From positions 98,377 to 162,376 of the forward strand of contig DGQK01000023.1 in the NCBI GenBank assembly GCA_002390745.1: DNA of 64,000 nucleotides, read 5' to 3'. The notes under the pieces were generated by a model. The model made no database searches, was not told the DNA's origin, and saw nothing but the letters and a program-made list of their open reading frames with translations. The translations under genes were made by a program, and so were the position numbers. The DNA is from Bacteroidetes bacterium UBA4416 (GTDB lineage: Bacteria > Bacteroidota > Bacteroidia > B-17B0 > Aurantibacillaceae). How positions within the stretch are numbered: the first letter of the stretch is position 1; each line of letters begins with the position of its first letter. Positions 16,608 to 24,702 of this stretch are shown piece by piece.

Positions 16608-17375
16608 TTAAGTTCTGGATTCGAACCGGTAGGCAAATTTGCCCGGAGGCTGGTAGAGCTTGATTTGCTTCATCGGATTGGTGCTGTAGCTGCTGGTTTT
16701 GATGTCCGGGGCAAACCAACGGGCTTTATTTGGTGGAAAATTCACCCAGCATTCTTCGGCAGCCACAGAGTCCCCGCTGCTTAGTTTACCTGAATCCGTC
16801 CAGGTTTCGTGGCTGAGATCAAACTGGTTAGCCAGCACAGGAAGCTGGCCTTCCCTCACGCGGGTGCCATCACAAAAGGTTTCATAGCGGTAAGGCCCGG
16901 ATCCGTTTTCTGAAAGCCTGATCGCAAACTCATACCATTGGCCCAACTTTGCTTCACCAAAAAAATTGTACTGTTCGGTCTGATAGGGATCATAGGTGAA
17001 AAGCCGGTAAACGGGATCTTCGGCAGATCTGAAAAACCCGATCTCTGTCCAGTAAGCTTTCCCGCCGATCGTTTTCCCAAGATGCGTGGTGAATATATTG
17101 AAGGTCGAGAAATTTTTATCGACATTAAGGCCGTCTATCCTCATCATACAACGCAGGCCGCTCCACCTTTCTTCTTCCTCAAATGTTCTTCCGTCTATCT
17201 GTAGCCTAGCCTGTGTGTTCATCTCTTCTTCGCGAAAAACATTTCGCCGGGGGAGCTTATAGCCGAGCTCTGCCTCCGTGAGAGGGCCGTTATAATCTGA
17301 TAATACTTCTACCTGCTCCGGGTTGGATGTCACTGTCAGTGATCCGGGCTCTGTTCCTTGTTTCGAATGTTCCAT
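16608..17375 (-). CDS. Hypothetical protein, possibly lectin/jelly-roll fold
   Basis: 255 residues without a signal peptide. The sequence is rich in W, Y, F and G (for example ERWSGLRCMMRIDGL, AYWTEIGFFRS, KLGQWYEFAIRLSENGSGPYRYETFCDG), a composition seen in concanavalin-like beta-sandwich domains such as heparin-lyase-like or LamG proteins. That fold guess rests on pattern only; no catalytic residues are identifiable. The gene stands alone between clpP and the SRPBCC gene, with its own terminator and an 80-bp gap upstream. Confidence 0.6.
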   Translation of the reverse strand: MEHSKQGTEPGSLTVTSNPEQVEVLSDYNGPLTEAELGYKLPRRNVFREEEMNTQARLQIDGRTFEEEERWSGLRCMMRIDGLNVDKNFSTFNIFTTHLGKTIGGKAYWTEIGFFRSAEDPVYRLFTYDPYQTEQYNFFGEAKLGQWYEFAIRLSENGSGPYRYETFCDGTRVREGQLPVLANQFDLSHETWTDSGKLSSGDSVAAEECWVNFPPNKARWFAPDIKTSSYSTNPMKQIKLYQPPGKFAYRFESRT

Positions 17376-17452
17376 GGTTAAAAGTGTTTAAAGGTTAATA
17401 TGAAAAGCGATCAACTAAATTTAGGAAATCGGATCCGGAAAAAGAGGTCGGT

Positions 17453-17935
17453 TTACCGAACCATGCCATGTATGCCTTTATCCTTCTGTTTCTCGGCCAG
17501 AGACTTGATATAGGCGTTCCTCATGAGGAGGAATTTTTTCATGTATATCACCAGGAAACATTTCTCCGCCACTTTACCCAGGAAACCCAGTGGAGCATGA
17601 AACTCGAAGAGGTCGGTCATGATGGTCTTCCCATTTTCCGCTCTAAATAGATGCTGGTGGTACAATTTTTTAAAAGGACCTTTTATCATTTCGCTCACAA
17701 AGTAATGTGGGGGCTCATAGGCTGCAATCTGCGAAGTCATGGTCAGGTTTAGTCCAAAATGCCTGGCCTGCCAGGTTACGGTGTCATGCAGCCTCATGGT
17801 TCCATGGGTGATTCCCGCAATGGCTTTTTCATGAGTTGAGGCGACGCTTTCCTGATGCACATCTACTGACAGAGATAGCATAAAACACACATCAGCAGGA
17901 GCAGCGATTGTGGTATGGATTTTTATAAGCGCCAT
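17453..17935 (-). CDS. SRPBCC (START-like) ligand-binding family protein
   Basis: 160 residues beginning IKIHTTIAAPADVCFML, the typical first strand and helix of SRPBCC/polyketide cyclase-like proteins. DTVTWQARHFGLNLTMTSQIAAYEPPHYFVSEMIKGPFKKLYHQHLF and TDLFEFHAPLGFLGKVAE follow, the pattern of a hydrophobic cavity protein. It is the last gene of the GbsR-linked operon, 8 bp after the TIGR01777 gene; these two families are neighbours in many bacteria. Ligand unknown. Confidence 0.8.
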   Translation of the reverse strand: MALIKIHTTIAAPADVCFMLSLSVDVHQESVASTHEKAIAGITHGTMRLHDTVTWQARHFGLNLTMTSQIAAYEPPHYFVSEMIKGPFKKLYHQHLFRAENGKTIMTDLFEFHAPLGFLGKVAEKCFLVIYMKKFLLMRNAYIKSLAEKQKDKGIHGMVR

Positions 17936-17943
17936 CTTTTCTC

Positions 17944-18849
17944 TTATAAGTCACTTAAACAGGAGTCAATGGTTTGGTGCCTGAATTGAAAACCCTCCTG
18001 CAGGACTCTTTCGGGATAAGAATAACGGCTCTTTAAAATGAGCTCTGTTTCCGTGCCGATGAAAAAAGCACCGATCTCCAGCATCCAGGCCGCCGCCGGG
18101 AGCCCGAAGGGAATCCCCGCTTTTTTGCGCAGCTTTTGCATGAGTACCTTATTGCTGACAGGAGTGGGCGCCACGCTGTTATAAATACCCTGCACCCGGC
18201 GGTTTTCAATGCTCCAGGCCACCATCCTGCAAAAGTCGCCGATGTGGATCCAGCTGACCTGCTGTGTGCCTTTTCCCATCGTGCCGCCGAGTCCTTTTTT
18301 GACGATGCTCATCAGCTCGGGGAACACGCCTCCTGTTTTTCCCATTACCATGGCAATGCGCAAATTGACTTTCCTGGTAGCGGGTAATTGAAAGTTATCA
18401 AACACATGCTCCCAGGCTTTACACACTTCAACTGAAAAACCACTGCCGGTTTCTCCTCCCCGCTCTGTCATCGGTTCCGTTTCACTGTGCCGGTAGATGG
18501 TTCCGGAGGCCCCGTTGATCCATACCAAAGGAGGTGTCTTGCATGCCAGGATGGCTTCGCCGAGCACGGCAGTCGATTCAAGCCTCGACGAAAAGATCAG
18601 GGCCATATTCTTTTCTGTATACCGGCAGTTGACACTTTTTCCGCAGAGGTTGATCAGGGCGGTAGCGCCTTCCAGCTCCCGGCACCAGTCCCCTTGCGAG
18701 CGGGCATCCCAGCGCAGGTACCTGAGCTTTCCTTCCGTTTTGTTTTCCGAGCGCGAAAGAATCACGATCTCGTCATAGCTGTCTTTAAAATAAGTACTGA
18801 GCGCTTGCCCCAGGAAACCCGTTCCGCCCGCGATGATTAGTTTTTTCAT
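17944..18849 (-). CDS. TIGR01777 family NAD(P)-binding epimerase-like protein (paralogue 1)
   Basis: Atypical short-chain dehydrogenase: KKLIIAGGTGFLGQAL (Rossmann GxxGxxG), LINLCGKSVNCRYTEKN, SSRLEST, RIAMVMGKTGGVFPEL, GTMGKGTQQVSWIHIGDFCRM and GIYNSVAPTPVSNKVL. A C-terminal DUF1731-like segment (ELILKSRYSYPERVLQEGFQF) completes the family layout. Substrate unknown. It belongs to the six-gene operon read from 21398 to 17453; a second member of the family lies at 51070-51975. Confidence 0.88.
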   Translation of the reverse strand: MKKLIIAGGTGFLGQALSTYFKDSYDEIVILSRSENKTEGKLRYLRWDARSQGDWCRELEGATALINLCGKSVNCRYTEKNMALIFSSRLESTAVLGEAILACKTPPLVWINGASGTIYRHSETEPMTERGGETGSGFSVEVCKAWEHVFDNFQLPATRKVNLRIAMVMGKTGGVFPELMSIVKKGLGGTMGKGTQQVSWIHIGDFCRMVAWSIENRRVQGIYNSVAPTPVSNKVLMQKLRKKAGIPFGLPAAAWMLEIGAFFIGTETELILKSRYSYPERVLQEGFQFRHQTIDSCLSDL

Positions 18850-18874
18850 AGGATACTTTTTACAGATGAAAGAA

Positions 18875-19726
18875 TTAGTTTATTTTTTCGCAACTGATCA
18901 TGTAATAGCCAAAGGCGCGCAGGTGCATGCCGGAGAGCAGGGCGTACACCGAACCTTTTAAATTGTTCAGGCTCTGCGGACGGATCGCTTCTCCCCGCCA
19001 TGTTTTGCGAAGCATAAAACCGAGGGTCGCAAATGGCACATGCATGACAGAAGGCGCTACCCGGAAGGAAATATCTTCCATCACAATGTTCTTAAATCCG
19101 GCGCCCTCCAGGTTTTTCAGGGTGCTGATGATGTCACCGAGCCCATCCAGCTTCCAGCCCTCGCATAATTTGCGATAGGCATAGGCGGCTGTTGCCGAAA
19201 GTTGTTCCACCGGTTTTTTCAGGAAGGCATCGGCAATCACCATGCGTCCTCCGGGTGCGAGCAGCCGATAGGCCTCTGCCAGGGTTTTCATGCTGTGCCC
19301 CGAATGGCAAAAGCTCTCTATGGCAATCAATCCGTCAAAATAGCCATCGGGGAAAGGCGCGGCATTGTAATTTTCTTTGAGAATAGTGCCTTTGTATCCT
19401 TCCAGTAATTTATTACCCTCTTCCCATTGGAACCGTGACAAGGTCAGGCCTGTAATGCTGATGTGTGGAAATGCCTTCAGTCCGTGTTTCATGGTAGCCC
19501 CCATGCCGCAGCCAAGGTCTGCCAGGCGCACAGGAGCTTTGCCGATGTGAAGACGCTTGTATACCTGTTCATTCATTTCATTCAGCATGCTGTCCCTCCT
19601 GAACGGATTGTTGCGAAACGGGCGATAATAGCCGAAGTGCATATTATAGCTTTTGCTCCAGAAGAGGTAATCTTCCGTGGCTTCATCGTAAAAGTCGGTG
19701 AGCTCTTTATGACTGTTGTCAGGCAT
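18875..19726 (-). CDS. Class I SAM-dependent methyltransferase
   Basis: SAM-binding motif I VRLADLGCGMGATMKHG, then ISITGLTLSRFQWEEGN, the acidic loop AAPFPDGYFDGLIAIESFCHSGH and LLAPGGRMVIADAFL. The start TDFYDEATEDYLFWSKSYNMHFGYYRP and overall layout resemble tocopherol/sterol C-methyltransferases and related lipid-acting enzymes, which suggests a hydrophobic substrate. It is the fourth gene of the GbsR-linked operon, 27 bp after the second membrane protein. Substrate assignment is inference. Confidence 0.82.
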   Translation of the reverse strand: MPDNSHKELTDFYDEATEDYLFWSKSYNMHFGYYRPFRNNPFRRDSMLNEMNEQVYKRLHIGKAPVRLADLGCGMGATMKHGLKAFPHISITGLTLSRFQWEEGNKLLEGYKGTILKENYNAAPFPDGYFDGLIAIESFCHSGHSMKTLAEAYRLLAPGGRMVIADAFLKKPVEQLSATAAYAYRKLCEGWKLDGLGDIISTLKNLEGAGFKNIVMEDISFRVAPSVMHVPFATLGFMLRKTWRGEAIRPQSLNNLKGSVYALLSGMHLRAFGYYMISCEKIN

Positions 19727-19753
19727 TACACAGGGTTTATCGCTACCGGTAGC

Positions 19754-20173
19754 TTATTTATTTTCTTCGGTGATGTTGAAGGTAGTATACTGTTTTTTTG
19801 GCCGTTGGATCATCAGCATAATGAAGAAGTTGAGGAACAGAAGCAGGCCGAGGATCAGCGTGAAAGAGCCGATCTTAAGGGAAAGCTCTTCGATGGTTTC
19901 CTGGGCGGAAGCCAGGGGAATAGCCACGTAGCGACCGAGCCCCTGCTGGTAGTGGCCATTGTTGACACGCATTTTCATAAAAGAGAATCCCAGGGCGATG
20001 AGGTAGAATCCGGTTTGGATGAGGTTGTTGGTGCTTGTAGCCAGGGCTTCGTTGTGGTGGAAGCGCTCAACGAGAAAGGCTTTGGTGTTGCGGTGCAGGC
20101 TTTTGGCGATCCAGATGCATAAAGCAATGGTTGTTGGCAGGTAAACGCAGTAGGCGGCGATGTTGTAGTTCAT
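19754..20173 (-). CDS. Small membrane protein, paralogue of the 20217-20576 product
   Basis: 139 residues with three hydrophobic segments: IAAYCVYLPTTIALCIWIAKSL, NLIQTGFYLIALGFSFMKM and IGSFTLILGLLLFLNFFIMLMI. It shares with its neighbour the pattern LHRN-x-K-x-FL, EAL-x2-STNNL and GF-x-F, so the two arose by tandem duplication. I do not recognise a named family. Part of the six-gene operon. Confidence 0.7.
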   Translation of the reverse strand: MNYNIAAYCVYLPTTIALCIWIAKSLHRNTKAFLVERFHHNEALATSTNNLIQTGFYLIALGFSFMKMRVNNGHYQQGLGRYVAIPLASAQETIEELSLKIGSFTLILGLLLFLNFFIMLMIQRPKKQYTTFNITEENK

Positions 20174-20216
20174 GATTTCTTGGTTTTTTATGATTGATAC
20201 TGAATAAAAAGCGATG

Positions 20217-20576
20217 CTAGTGTTGTTGCAGTTTTTTAGCTAAAAAGAACGAGATGATCCTCGGAGCCAGGATCACGTTTAAGATGTGGAGCGAGCCGAG
20301 CGACAAAAAAATAATTCCTTCCGATGTGGCAATGAATTCAAGTAATTGGACAAGCGAGCAGATGGTACCGGAAGCATTGAGGAAGTAGAACGCAAAGCCT
20401 GTATTCACCAGGCAATAGCCGATGTAAAGTAAATTATTGGTGCTATTGCTTAGGGCTTCATCGGGGCATTCGCCGAACAGGAATTCCTTCCCGTTGCGAT
20501 GCAGGTTCTTTCCGACTACCAGCACTGTGAGGAGGCTAAGGCTGAGGTAAATGATATAGGCGAGGATCTGATACAT
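20217..20576 (-). CDS. Small membrane protein, paralogue of the 19754-20173 product
   Basis: 119 residues with three hydrophobic segments (ILAYIIYLSLSLLTVLVV; LLYIGYCLVNTGFAFYFL; GIIFLSLGSLHILNVIL) and the conserved cytoplasmic motif LHRNGKEFLFGECPDEALSNSTNNL. It starts 3 bp after the DCC-protein stop and precedes its paralogue by 43 bp. Two related three-helix proteins in one operon could form a hetero-complex; this is inference. Confidence 0.7.
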   Translation of the reverse strand: MYQILAYIIYLSLSLLTVLVVGKNLHRNGKEFLFGECPDEALSNSTNNLLYIGYCLVNTGFAFYFLNASGTICSLVQLLEFIATSEGIIFLSLGSLHILNVILAPRIISFFLAKKLQQH

Positions 20577-20579
20577 GGC

Positions 20580-21398
20580 TTAAAGAATAAAGGATAACAC
20601 CAGGAAGCGATAGAGCAGCCAGGTATAGCTCAGCCATACCGGCGCTTTGATAGCGCTTACCCGCCTGTAGTGTTGCCGGAACATGAAAGCCACCACGGCA
20701 AAGAACCAGGCGAGTGATGCATAAGGAGGAATGGGAACGCAGCGGTTGAGCAGGAACACAGGCAGGAGCAGCAAAGCGCCGGTGAGGGAAACCGTCATCA
20801 GATGGCCGAGGTAATCGAAAAGCGTTTCTTTTTTCGGGCCGGCCAGTGCAAGCAGGCTGCCCTGAAAAAGGATCTGCCCGAAACAAATGGCATACTCGCG
20901 GAACAGGTTGGAGGAGGGAACAATGCCCGGCAACAGGGCGGAGTAGCCTGACAGCATACAGGAAGTAAGGGTAGCGCTAAAGACGAGGTATAGGATCCTG
21001 TAGCTCAGGTTGAAATCCGGGATGCAGGCCTGCCGGCTATAGTCCGCGGAAGGAGCGATGACCTTACGGTTAAAAGAAATAAAAGCATAGAGCTTTTTCT
21101 GGAGGAAGAGGATCACCGGATGCTTGAGTAATCGTTTCAGGAAGGGCAGGCGCTGCGTGATCACGTAGTTCAGGCTGTCGACACCGTACAGAACCGAATG
21201 CGTTTCTGTGTTGACCAGCGCAATTTCGTTGCGGGCGCGGTTCGCATCCAGAATCCCGGCATACCGCTCTATTCCTGTTTCATAAGCTGTGCGTCCCTCT
21301 TCGCCCAGCATACCCGATCGAATAAAGCCTTTGGTGTAGGCCGCACACAGCGGGCAATCGGTATCGTAAAGCAGCGTATGGTGGTTCATCGGTTTCAT
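20580..21398 (-). CDS. DCC1-like thiol-disulfide oxidoreductase domain fused to a membrane domain
   Basis: Start chosen at MKPMNHHTLLYDTDCPLCAAY; the longer frame to 21494 runs across the operator and upstream gene end. Residues 1-120 carry the DCC (DUF393) signature DTDCPLC with a CxxC active site, then LVNTETHSVLYGVDSLNYVI. The remainder (about 150-273) has around five hydrophobic helices (ILYLVFSATLTSCML, ILFQGSLLALAG, LTGALLLLPVFLL, LAWFFAVVAFMF, LLYRFLVLSFIL). First gene of the operon downstream of the GbsR regulator. A membrane-tethered redox role is plausible but unproven. Confidence 0.8.
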   Translation of the reverse strand: MKPMNHHTLLYDTDCPLCAAYTKGFIRSGMLGEEGRTAYETGIERYAGILDANRARNEIALVNTETHSVLYGVDSLNYVITQRLPFLKRLLKHPVILFLQKKLYAFISFNRKVIAPSADYSRQACIPDFNLSYRILYLVFSATLTSCMLSGYSALLPGIVPSSNLFREYAICFGQILFQGSLLALAGPKKETLFDYLGHLMTVSLTGALLLLPVFLLNRCVPIPPYASLAWFFAVVAFMFRQHYRRVSAIKAPVWLSYTWLLYRFLVLSFIL

Positions 21399-21421
21399 AA
21401 CCTTGTTTTTTATTTCAAAAC

Positions 21422-21439
21422 TTTCAATTATTATTGAAA
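21422..21439. promoter_or_regulatory. Operator candidate 1, TTTCAA-N6-TTGAAA
   Basis: Perfect dyad TTTCAATTATTATTGAAA in the 58-bp gap between the gbsR-like gene and the operon it precedes, 24 bp upstream of the DCC-protein start. It matches operator candidate 2 in both half-sites and spacing. Confidence 0.65.
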
Positions 21440-21456
21440 CATATAGGCAAATTTTT

Positions 21457-21963
21457 TTATTTGAACAGTTTGAATAAAGCACCCACCAAGGCATTCTCGT
21501 CCAGTTTGATGGCGCGGGTCAGGGCAAAATCGGCTTTATCCACCACGCTTTCCAGGTTGCCTACCGTATCAATAAAGGCTTTATGCTTTTTATCGTTTTT
21601 GTTTCCTTCTACTTTTTTCAGCTCTTCGAGCAGGGCCAGGATGGGTTCGATCTCACGCTTGCGGCGCTCGTTGATGATCTGCTTGGCAACCTTCCAGATG
21701 TCTTTTTCGGCATAGAAGAATTCCTTGCGTTCACCCGGAACCAGCTCTTTAAATACAAGGCCCCAGTCGATGAGGTCGCGGAGGTTCATGTTGGCGCTGC
21801 CACGCGAAATTTTCAGATCTTCCATCACCTCTTCCGCAGAAAGCGAATCGGGACTGATGAGCAATAAGGCATGGACCTGGGCCATGGAGCGGCTGATTCC
21901 CCAGCTGCCGGCCAGTGTTCCCCAGGCTTGTATGAACTTATCTTTTGCTTCGTTGTACTTCAT
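21457..21963 (-). CDS. GbsR/MarR family transcriptional regulator
   Basis: 168 residues. The winged helix is seen in FIQAWGTLAGSWGISRSMAQVHALLLISPDSLSAEEVMEDLKISRGSANMNLRDLIDWGLVFKELVPGERKEFFYAEKDIWKVAKQI, which is the GbsR subgroup pattern. A C-terminal charged helix (RRKREIEPILALLEELKKVEGN) probably dimerises. The promoter (-33/-7) overlaps a palindrome repeated in front of the next operon, so autoregulation and control of the downstream six genes are likely. The effector is unknown. Confidence 0.9.
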   Translation of the reverse strand: MKYNEAKDKFIQAWGTLAGSWGISRSMAQVHALLLISPDSLSAEEVMEDLKISRGSANMNLRDLIDWGLVFKELVPGERKEFFYAEKDIWKVAKQIINERRKREIEPILALLEELKKVEGNKNDKKHKAFIDTVGNLESVVDKADFALTRAIKLDENALVGALFKLFK

Positions 21964-21979
21964 GATCTGTATCCCGGAT

Positions 21980-22010
21980 CAAAGGTAACTACATTTTCAT
22001 AACTTTCAAA
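21980..22010 (-). promoter_or_regulatory. Promoter of the gbsR-like gene
   Basis: On the minus strand TTTG (plus 22007-22010) and TACCTTTG (plus 21980-21987) are 19 bp apart, the standard Bacteroidota spacing. The -33 box lies inside operator candidate 2, so a bound dimer would block it. Confidence 0.75.
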
Positions 22011-22021
22011 ATATATTGAAA
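22004..22021. promoter_or_regulatory. Operator candidate 2, TTTCAA-N6-TTGAAA
   Basis: Perfect dyad TTTCAAAATATATTGAAA, extended by C/G on both sides, upstream of the regulator gene and covering its -33 box. Same half-sites and spacing as 21422-21439. Confidence 0.7.
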
Positions 22022-22289
22022 GATATTTTTTGATTATTCCCATGAAGCAATGAGAGTACCCTGGCTTCAGACGGTCGTCATGAGGATTGCTTACGCTTAG
22101 TTTTAGCAATTTCATGTTGTACCCACTGGCCGGGATATGGCTTTCCACTTTAAATTCCCGGGTAAAGTATCCTGAATGGAGCGTAAACGCATCAGCTTAT
22201 GAAAATGCCGCGTGAAGGATAGAACGGAAATCCTTTTTGCTGTCTCTCTTTGCAATCACGCCATGGCGTGAGGAGTGATAGCCTGATCC

Positions 22290-22309
22290 GTCCCGAAAGC
22301 TTTCGGGAC
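22290..22309. repeat. 20-bp perfect palindrome in a 466-bp intergenic gap
   Basis: GTCCCGAAAGCTTTCGGGAC lies in the gap 22022-22487 between the GbsR promoter and the Ig-like gene. The rest of that gap shows no convincing gene; a 62-codon open frame (22250-22438) runs straight through the palindrome and is dismissed. Confidence 0.7.
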
Positions 22310-22487
22310 GGGCACGCCCCGATAATCCAAAATGCATTTAACGCACAGCATACCATGAACCGGCATTATGTTCGTCATCTGTTTTCTGTTATGCGTAATG
22401 AAAGCAAGTTCGGAAAAGAGCTTTTAGATTTATTATGAGCATCAAAAAATACAATCTTGCAAAAAATCACTTTCTTTGTAAGAAAAA

Positions 22488-24122
22488 TTGTCAAAGTTAT
22501 TCCTATATATATGTATGCTTCTGCTGTGCGTTCGATGCGCACAGATCACTCCACTCACCGGAGGAAAAAAAGATACCGAAGCCCCGAAGCTGTTGAAAGC
22601 CGTTCCGGCCAATGCCAGCCTCAATGTGCAGCCCAAAACGATCGAGCTCACCTTTGACGAATACATTACTTTAAAAGATGTGATGAACCAGTTTGTCATC
22701 ACACCTCAGACCAAACAATTTCCGGAGATCGAAGCAAGCGGCAAAAAGGTCAAAATAAAATTCAATGAAACGCTTCTGCCGAACACGACCTACAAATTAT
22801 CATTCGGAAATGCTATTGTGGATCTGCGCGAATCGAACAACCTGCCTAACTTCGAGTACGTATTTAGTACAGGTGCCACCATCGATAGCCTGAAATTACG
22901 CGGGACCATCGAGAATGCCACAGATAAAAAAGCGGCGGCCCAGGTGCTTGTGGGATTGTATCCTGCCGCTTCTGCAGATAGCATCATCTATAAGGAAAAG
23001 CCTCTGTACCTGATCCGCACCGATGATCAGGGGCGCTTCGCGTTTAGCTACCTTCCGGATAGGGCATTTAAAATTGTAGGGATCAAGGATCAGAATAAAA
23101 ATTTGCTGTACGATGGTTCGGAAGAGCAGGTAGCTTTTGTTCCTCAGGCTGTAGATCCAAAAGATACCACAGAGATCCGCATGCGCCTGTTTAAGGAAAT
23201 CCCCTACAAAAGTTTTATCAAGCGCCATTATTCGGTAGAGCCGGGCCGGGTGAACATCGCTTTCAACAAGCCGCAAAGCGGTACTAGGGTAAAGGCGGAT
23301 GGACTGATACTCGCGCGCTGGAATACGTTGGGCGATACGCTGAGCCTGTATTATGCAAACCGTTTCGATACCCTTACCACATTTGTATCCTACGCTACAG
23401 GGAAAACCGATACATTATATATACGAATACCTGCCGAAAACGCCAAAGCCTCGGAAAGAGGCTCTGTCAAAAAGGCGAACTCGTATATCATCAAGAGTAA
23501 CCTGGAAGGAGCAAGCATTCCTTATTTCCTGGTTCCCGAACTTCAGCTCAACTTCCCGGCTTATCACAAACAGGTTAAGCAAGAAAGCATCATCCTCATG
23601 GAAAAAAAAGGCACGGCTCCGGCCACTGTAAAATCCTATACGCTGATCGCGGATTCGGAGCCGGCATTATCTTTTACCCTGCAAACCGAACTTAATGCCG
23701 AATGCAACTATACCTTAACTGTATTGGACTCTGCATTCACCAATGATTACAAGCGTCTCAACGACTCAACCGGGTATAAGTTCCATACCACGACTCCTGA
23801 TGATTATGCCGGCTTGAGCATGAAGCTGCTATTTCCAAAAAAGGAAAATTACATCGTGCTCCTTAAGAACGACAAAGGCCAGGTGGTAGACCGCCGCATC
23901 ATCGAATTATCGCTCACTTCCACGGCCGAAAAACTGATTGCGTACAAAAACCTGCTGCCCGGGAATTATTACATCGAGGCCATCGAAGACAGTAACAAAA
24001 ACGGGCAGTTCGACACAGGAAATTATTTTTTACACACGCAGCCGGAAATTATATTTGTCAATTCAGGAGCAATAAAGTTGCTTGCCGGTTGGGAAATTGA
24101 AAATGAATGGCGTGTTCAGTAA
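22488..24122 (+). CDS. Ig-like (Big_5/SbsA-type) domain surface lipoprotein
   Basis: 544 residues. The TTG start at 22488 was kept because the next Met (22515) leaves too short a signal. The signal MSKLFLYICMLLLCVRC precedes a probable lipidated Cys17, with a non-canonical CVRC lipobox. Then PLTGGKKDTEAPKLLKAVPANASLNVQPKTIELTFDEYITL, the standard start of the Bacteroidota Ig-like domain, with NETLLPNTTYKLSFGNAIVDLRESN and EYVFSTG. The middle part looks like a carboxypeptidase-regulatory-like fold (GRFAFSYLPDRAFKIVGIKDQNKN) and the end has LLPGNYYIEAIEDSNKNGQFDTG. Probably exported to the cell surface or periplasm; exact role unknown. Confidence 0.82.
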   Translation: MSKLFLYICMLLLCVRCAQITPLTGGKKDTEAPKLLKAVPANASLNVQPKTIELTFDEYITLKDVMNQFVITPQTKQFPEIEASGKKVKIKFNETLLPNTTYKLSFGNAIVDLRESNNLPNFEYVFSTGATIDSLKLRGTIENATDKKAAAQVLVGLYPAASADSIIYKEKPLYLIRTDDQGRFAFSYLPDRAFKIVGIKDQNKNLLYDGSEEQVAFVPQAVDPKDTTEIRMRLFKEIPYKSFIKRHYSVEPGRVNIAFNKPQSGTRVKADGLILARWNTLGDTLSLYYANRFDTLTTFVSYATGKTDTLYIRIPAENAKASERGSVKKANSYIIKSNLEGASIPYFLVPELQLNFPAYHKQVKQESIILMEKKGTAPATVKSYTLIADSEPALSFTLQTELNAECNYTLTVLDSAFTNDYKRLNDSTGYKFHTTTPDDYAGLSMKLLFPKKENYIVLLKNDKGQVVDRRIIELSLTSTAEKLIAYKNLLPGNYYIEAIEDSNKNGQFDTGNYFLHTQPEIIFVNSGAIKLLAGWEIENEWRVQ

Positions 24123-24439
24123 CACTATTCACGATATTTTTTTTGCTGTTTTGAACATTCGTTTTTCTTTCAACAAAGTTCTTTCACTTCCTGAAACAGA
24201 AAAAAGTTTTTTTAAAATTTTTTTGTCGATGCTCTGAATATATAGTAAATTCAATGCTTTCAGGACATCGAGCATGAATGCTACTTCGTTCAATCCATAC
24301 CCTGAAATCTGCATGCGCACCGCAAAACAGTATTAACAATTTCAACAATTTTGTGTTAATAAAATAACTGATTGAAAATTAGTTAGCGTTAATAATTTTA
24401 TTTACTTCGTAGTAACAAAAATCTCAAAAACAAAAAACC
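24123..24439. other. AT-rich intergenic region upstream of the H1-like gene
   Basis: 317 bp, strongly AT-rich, with many A and T runs. It presumably contains the promoter of the H1-like gene, but I cannot place a clean -33/-7 pair. A 63-codon minus-strand open frame (24129-24320) exists; nothing about its product is recognisable. Confidence 0.5.
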
Positions 24440-24643
24440 ATGGCAACAACAAAAAAAGCAGCTCCTAAAAAAGCAGCAGCAAAAAAAGCAGTGAAAAAAG
24501 CAGCCCCTAAAAAAGCAGCAAAAAAAGCAGCTCCTAAAAAAGCAGCAGCTAAAAAAGCGGCTCCTAAAAAAGCAGCTGCTAAAAAAGCAGTGAAAAAAGC
24601 GGCTCCTAAAAAAGCAGCTAAAAAAGCAGCAGCTAAGAAGTAA
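24440..24643 (+). CDS. Histone H1-like lysine/alanine-rich protein
   Basis: 67 residues built almost only from K, A, P, V and T: MATTKKAAPKKAAAKKAVKK followed by further KKAAPKKAA units, ending AAAKK. Such proteins (HctB/AlgP-like tails, Bacteroidota H1-like proteins) are unstructured, highly basic and bind DNA; a nucleoid role is the expected one. The DNA is itself a near-repeat of an AAAAAAGCAGC core, so copy number can vary. A strong terminator follows. The same KAAPKK motif forms the tail of HemD at 4837-6105. Confidence 0.88.
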   Translation: MATTKKAAPKKAAAKKAVKKAAPKKAAKKAAPKKAAAKKAAPKKAAAKKAVKKAAPKKAAKKAAAKK

Positions 24644-24645
24644 TA

Positions 24646-24673
24646 AAAAGCCCCGCAACAGCGGGGCTTTTTT
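24646..24673 (+). terminator. Intrinsic terminator of the H1-like gene
   Basis: Perfect 12-bp GC-rich stem (24646-24657 / 24661-24672), three-base loop and a following T-run, 3 bp after the stop codon. Confidence 0.92.
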
Positions 24674-24702
24674 GTTTATAGGCTTTCCTGTACAACAGAA
24701 AT

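Noticed and set aside
22250..22438. 62-codon frame beside the GbsR promoter
   Set aside because: Runs through a 20-bp palindrome and has no recognisable protein features.
24129..24320. 63-codon minus-strand frame
   Set aside because: In very AT-rich DNA with long A/T runs; product not recognisable. Kept only as a note because a conserved homologue would change this.
24398..24658. Minus-strand open frame opposite the H1-like gene
   Set aside because: Cysteine/phenylalanine-rich shadow of the KAAPKK repeat, with no independent support.
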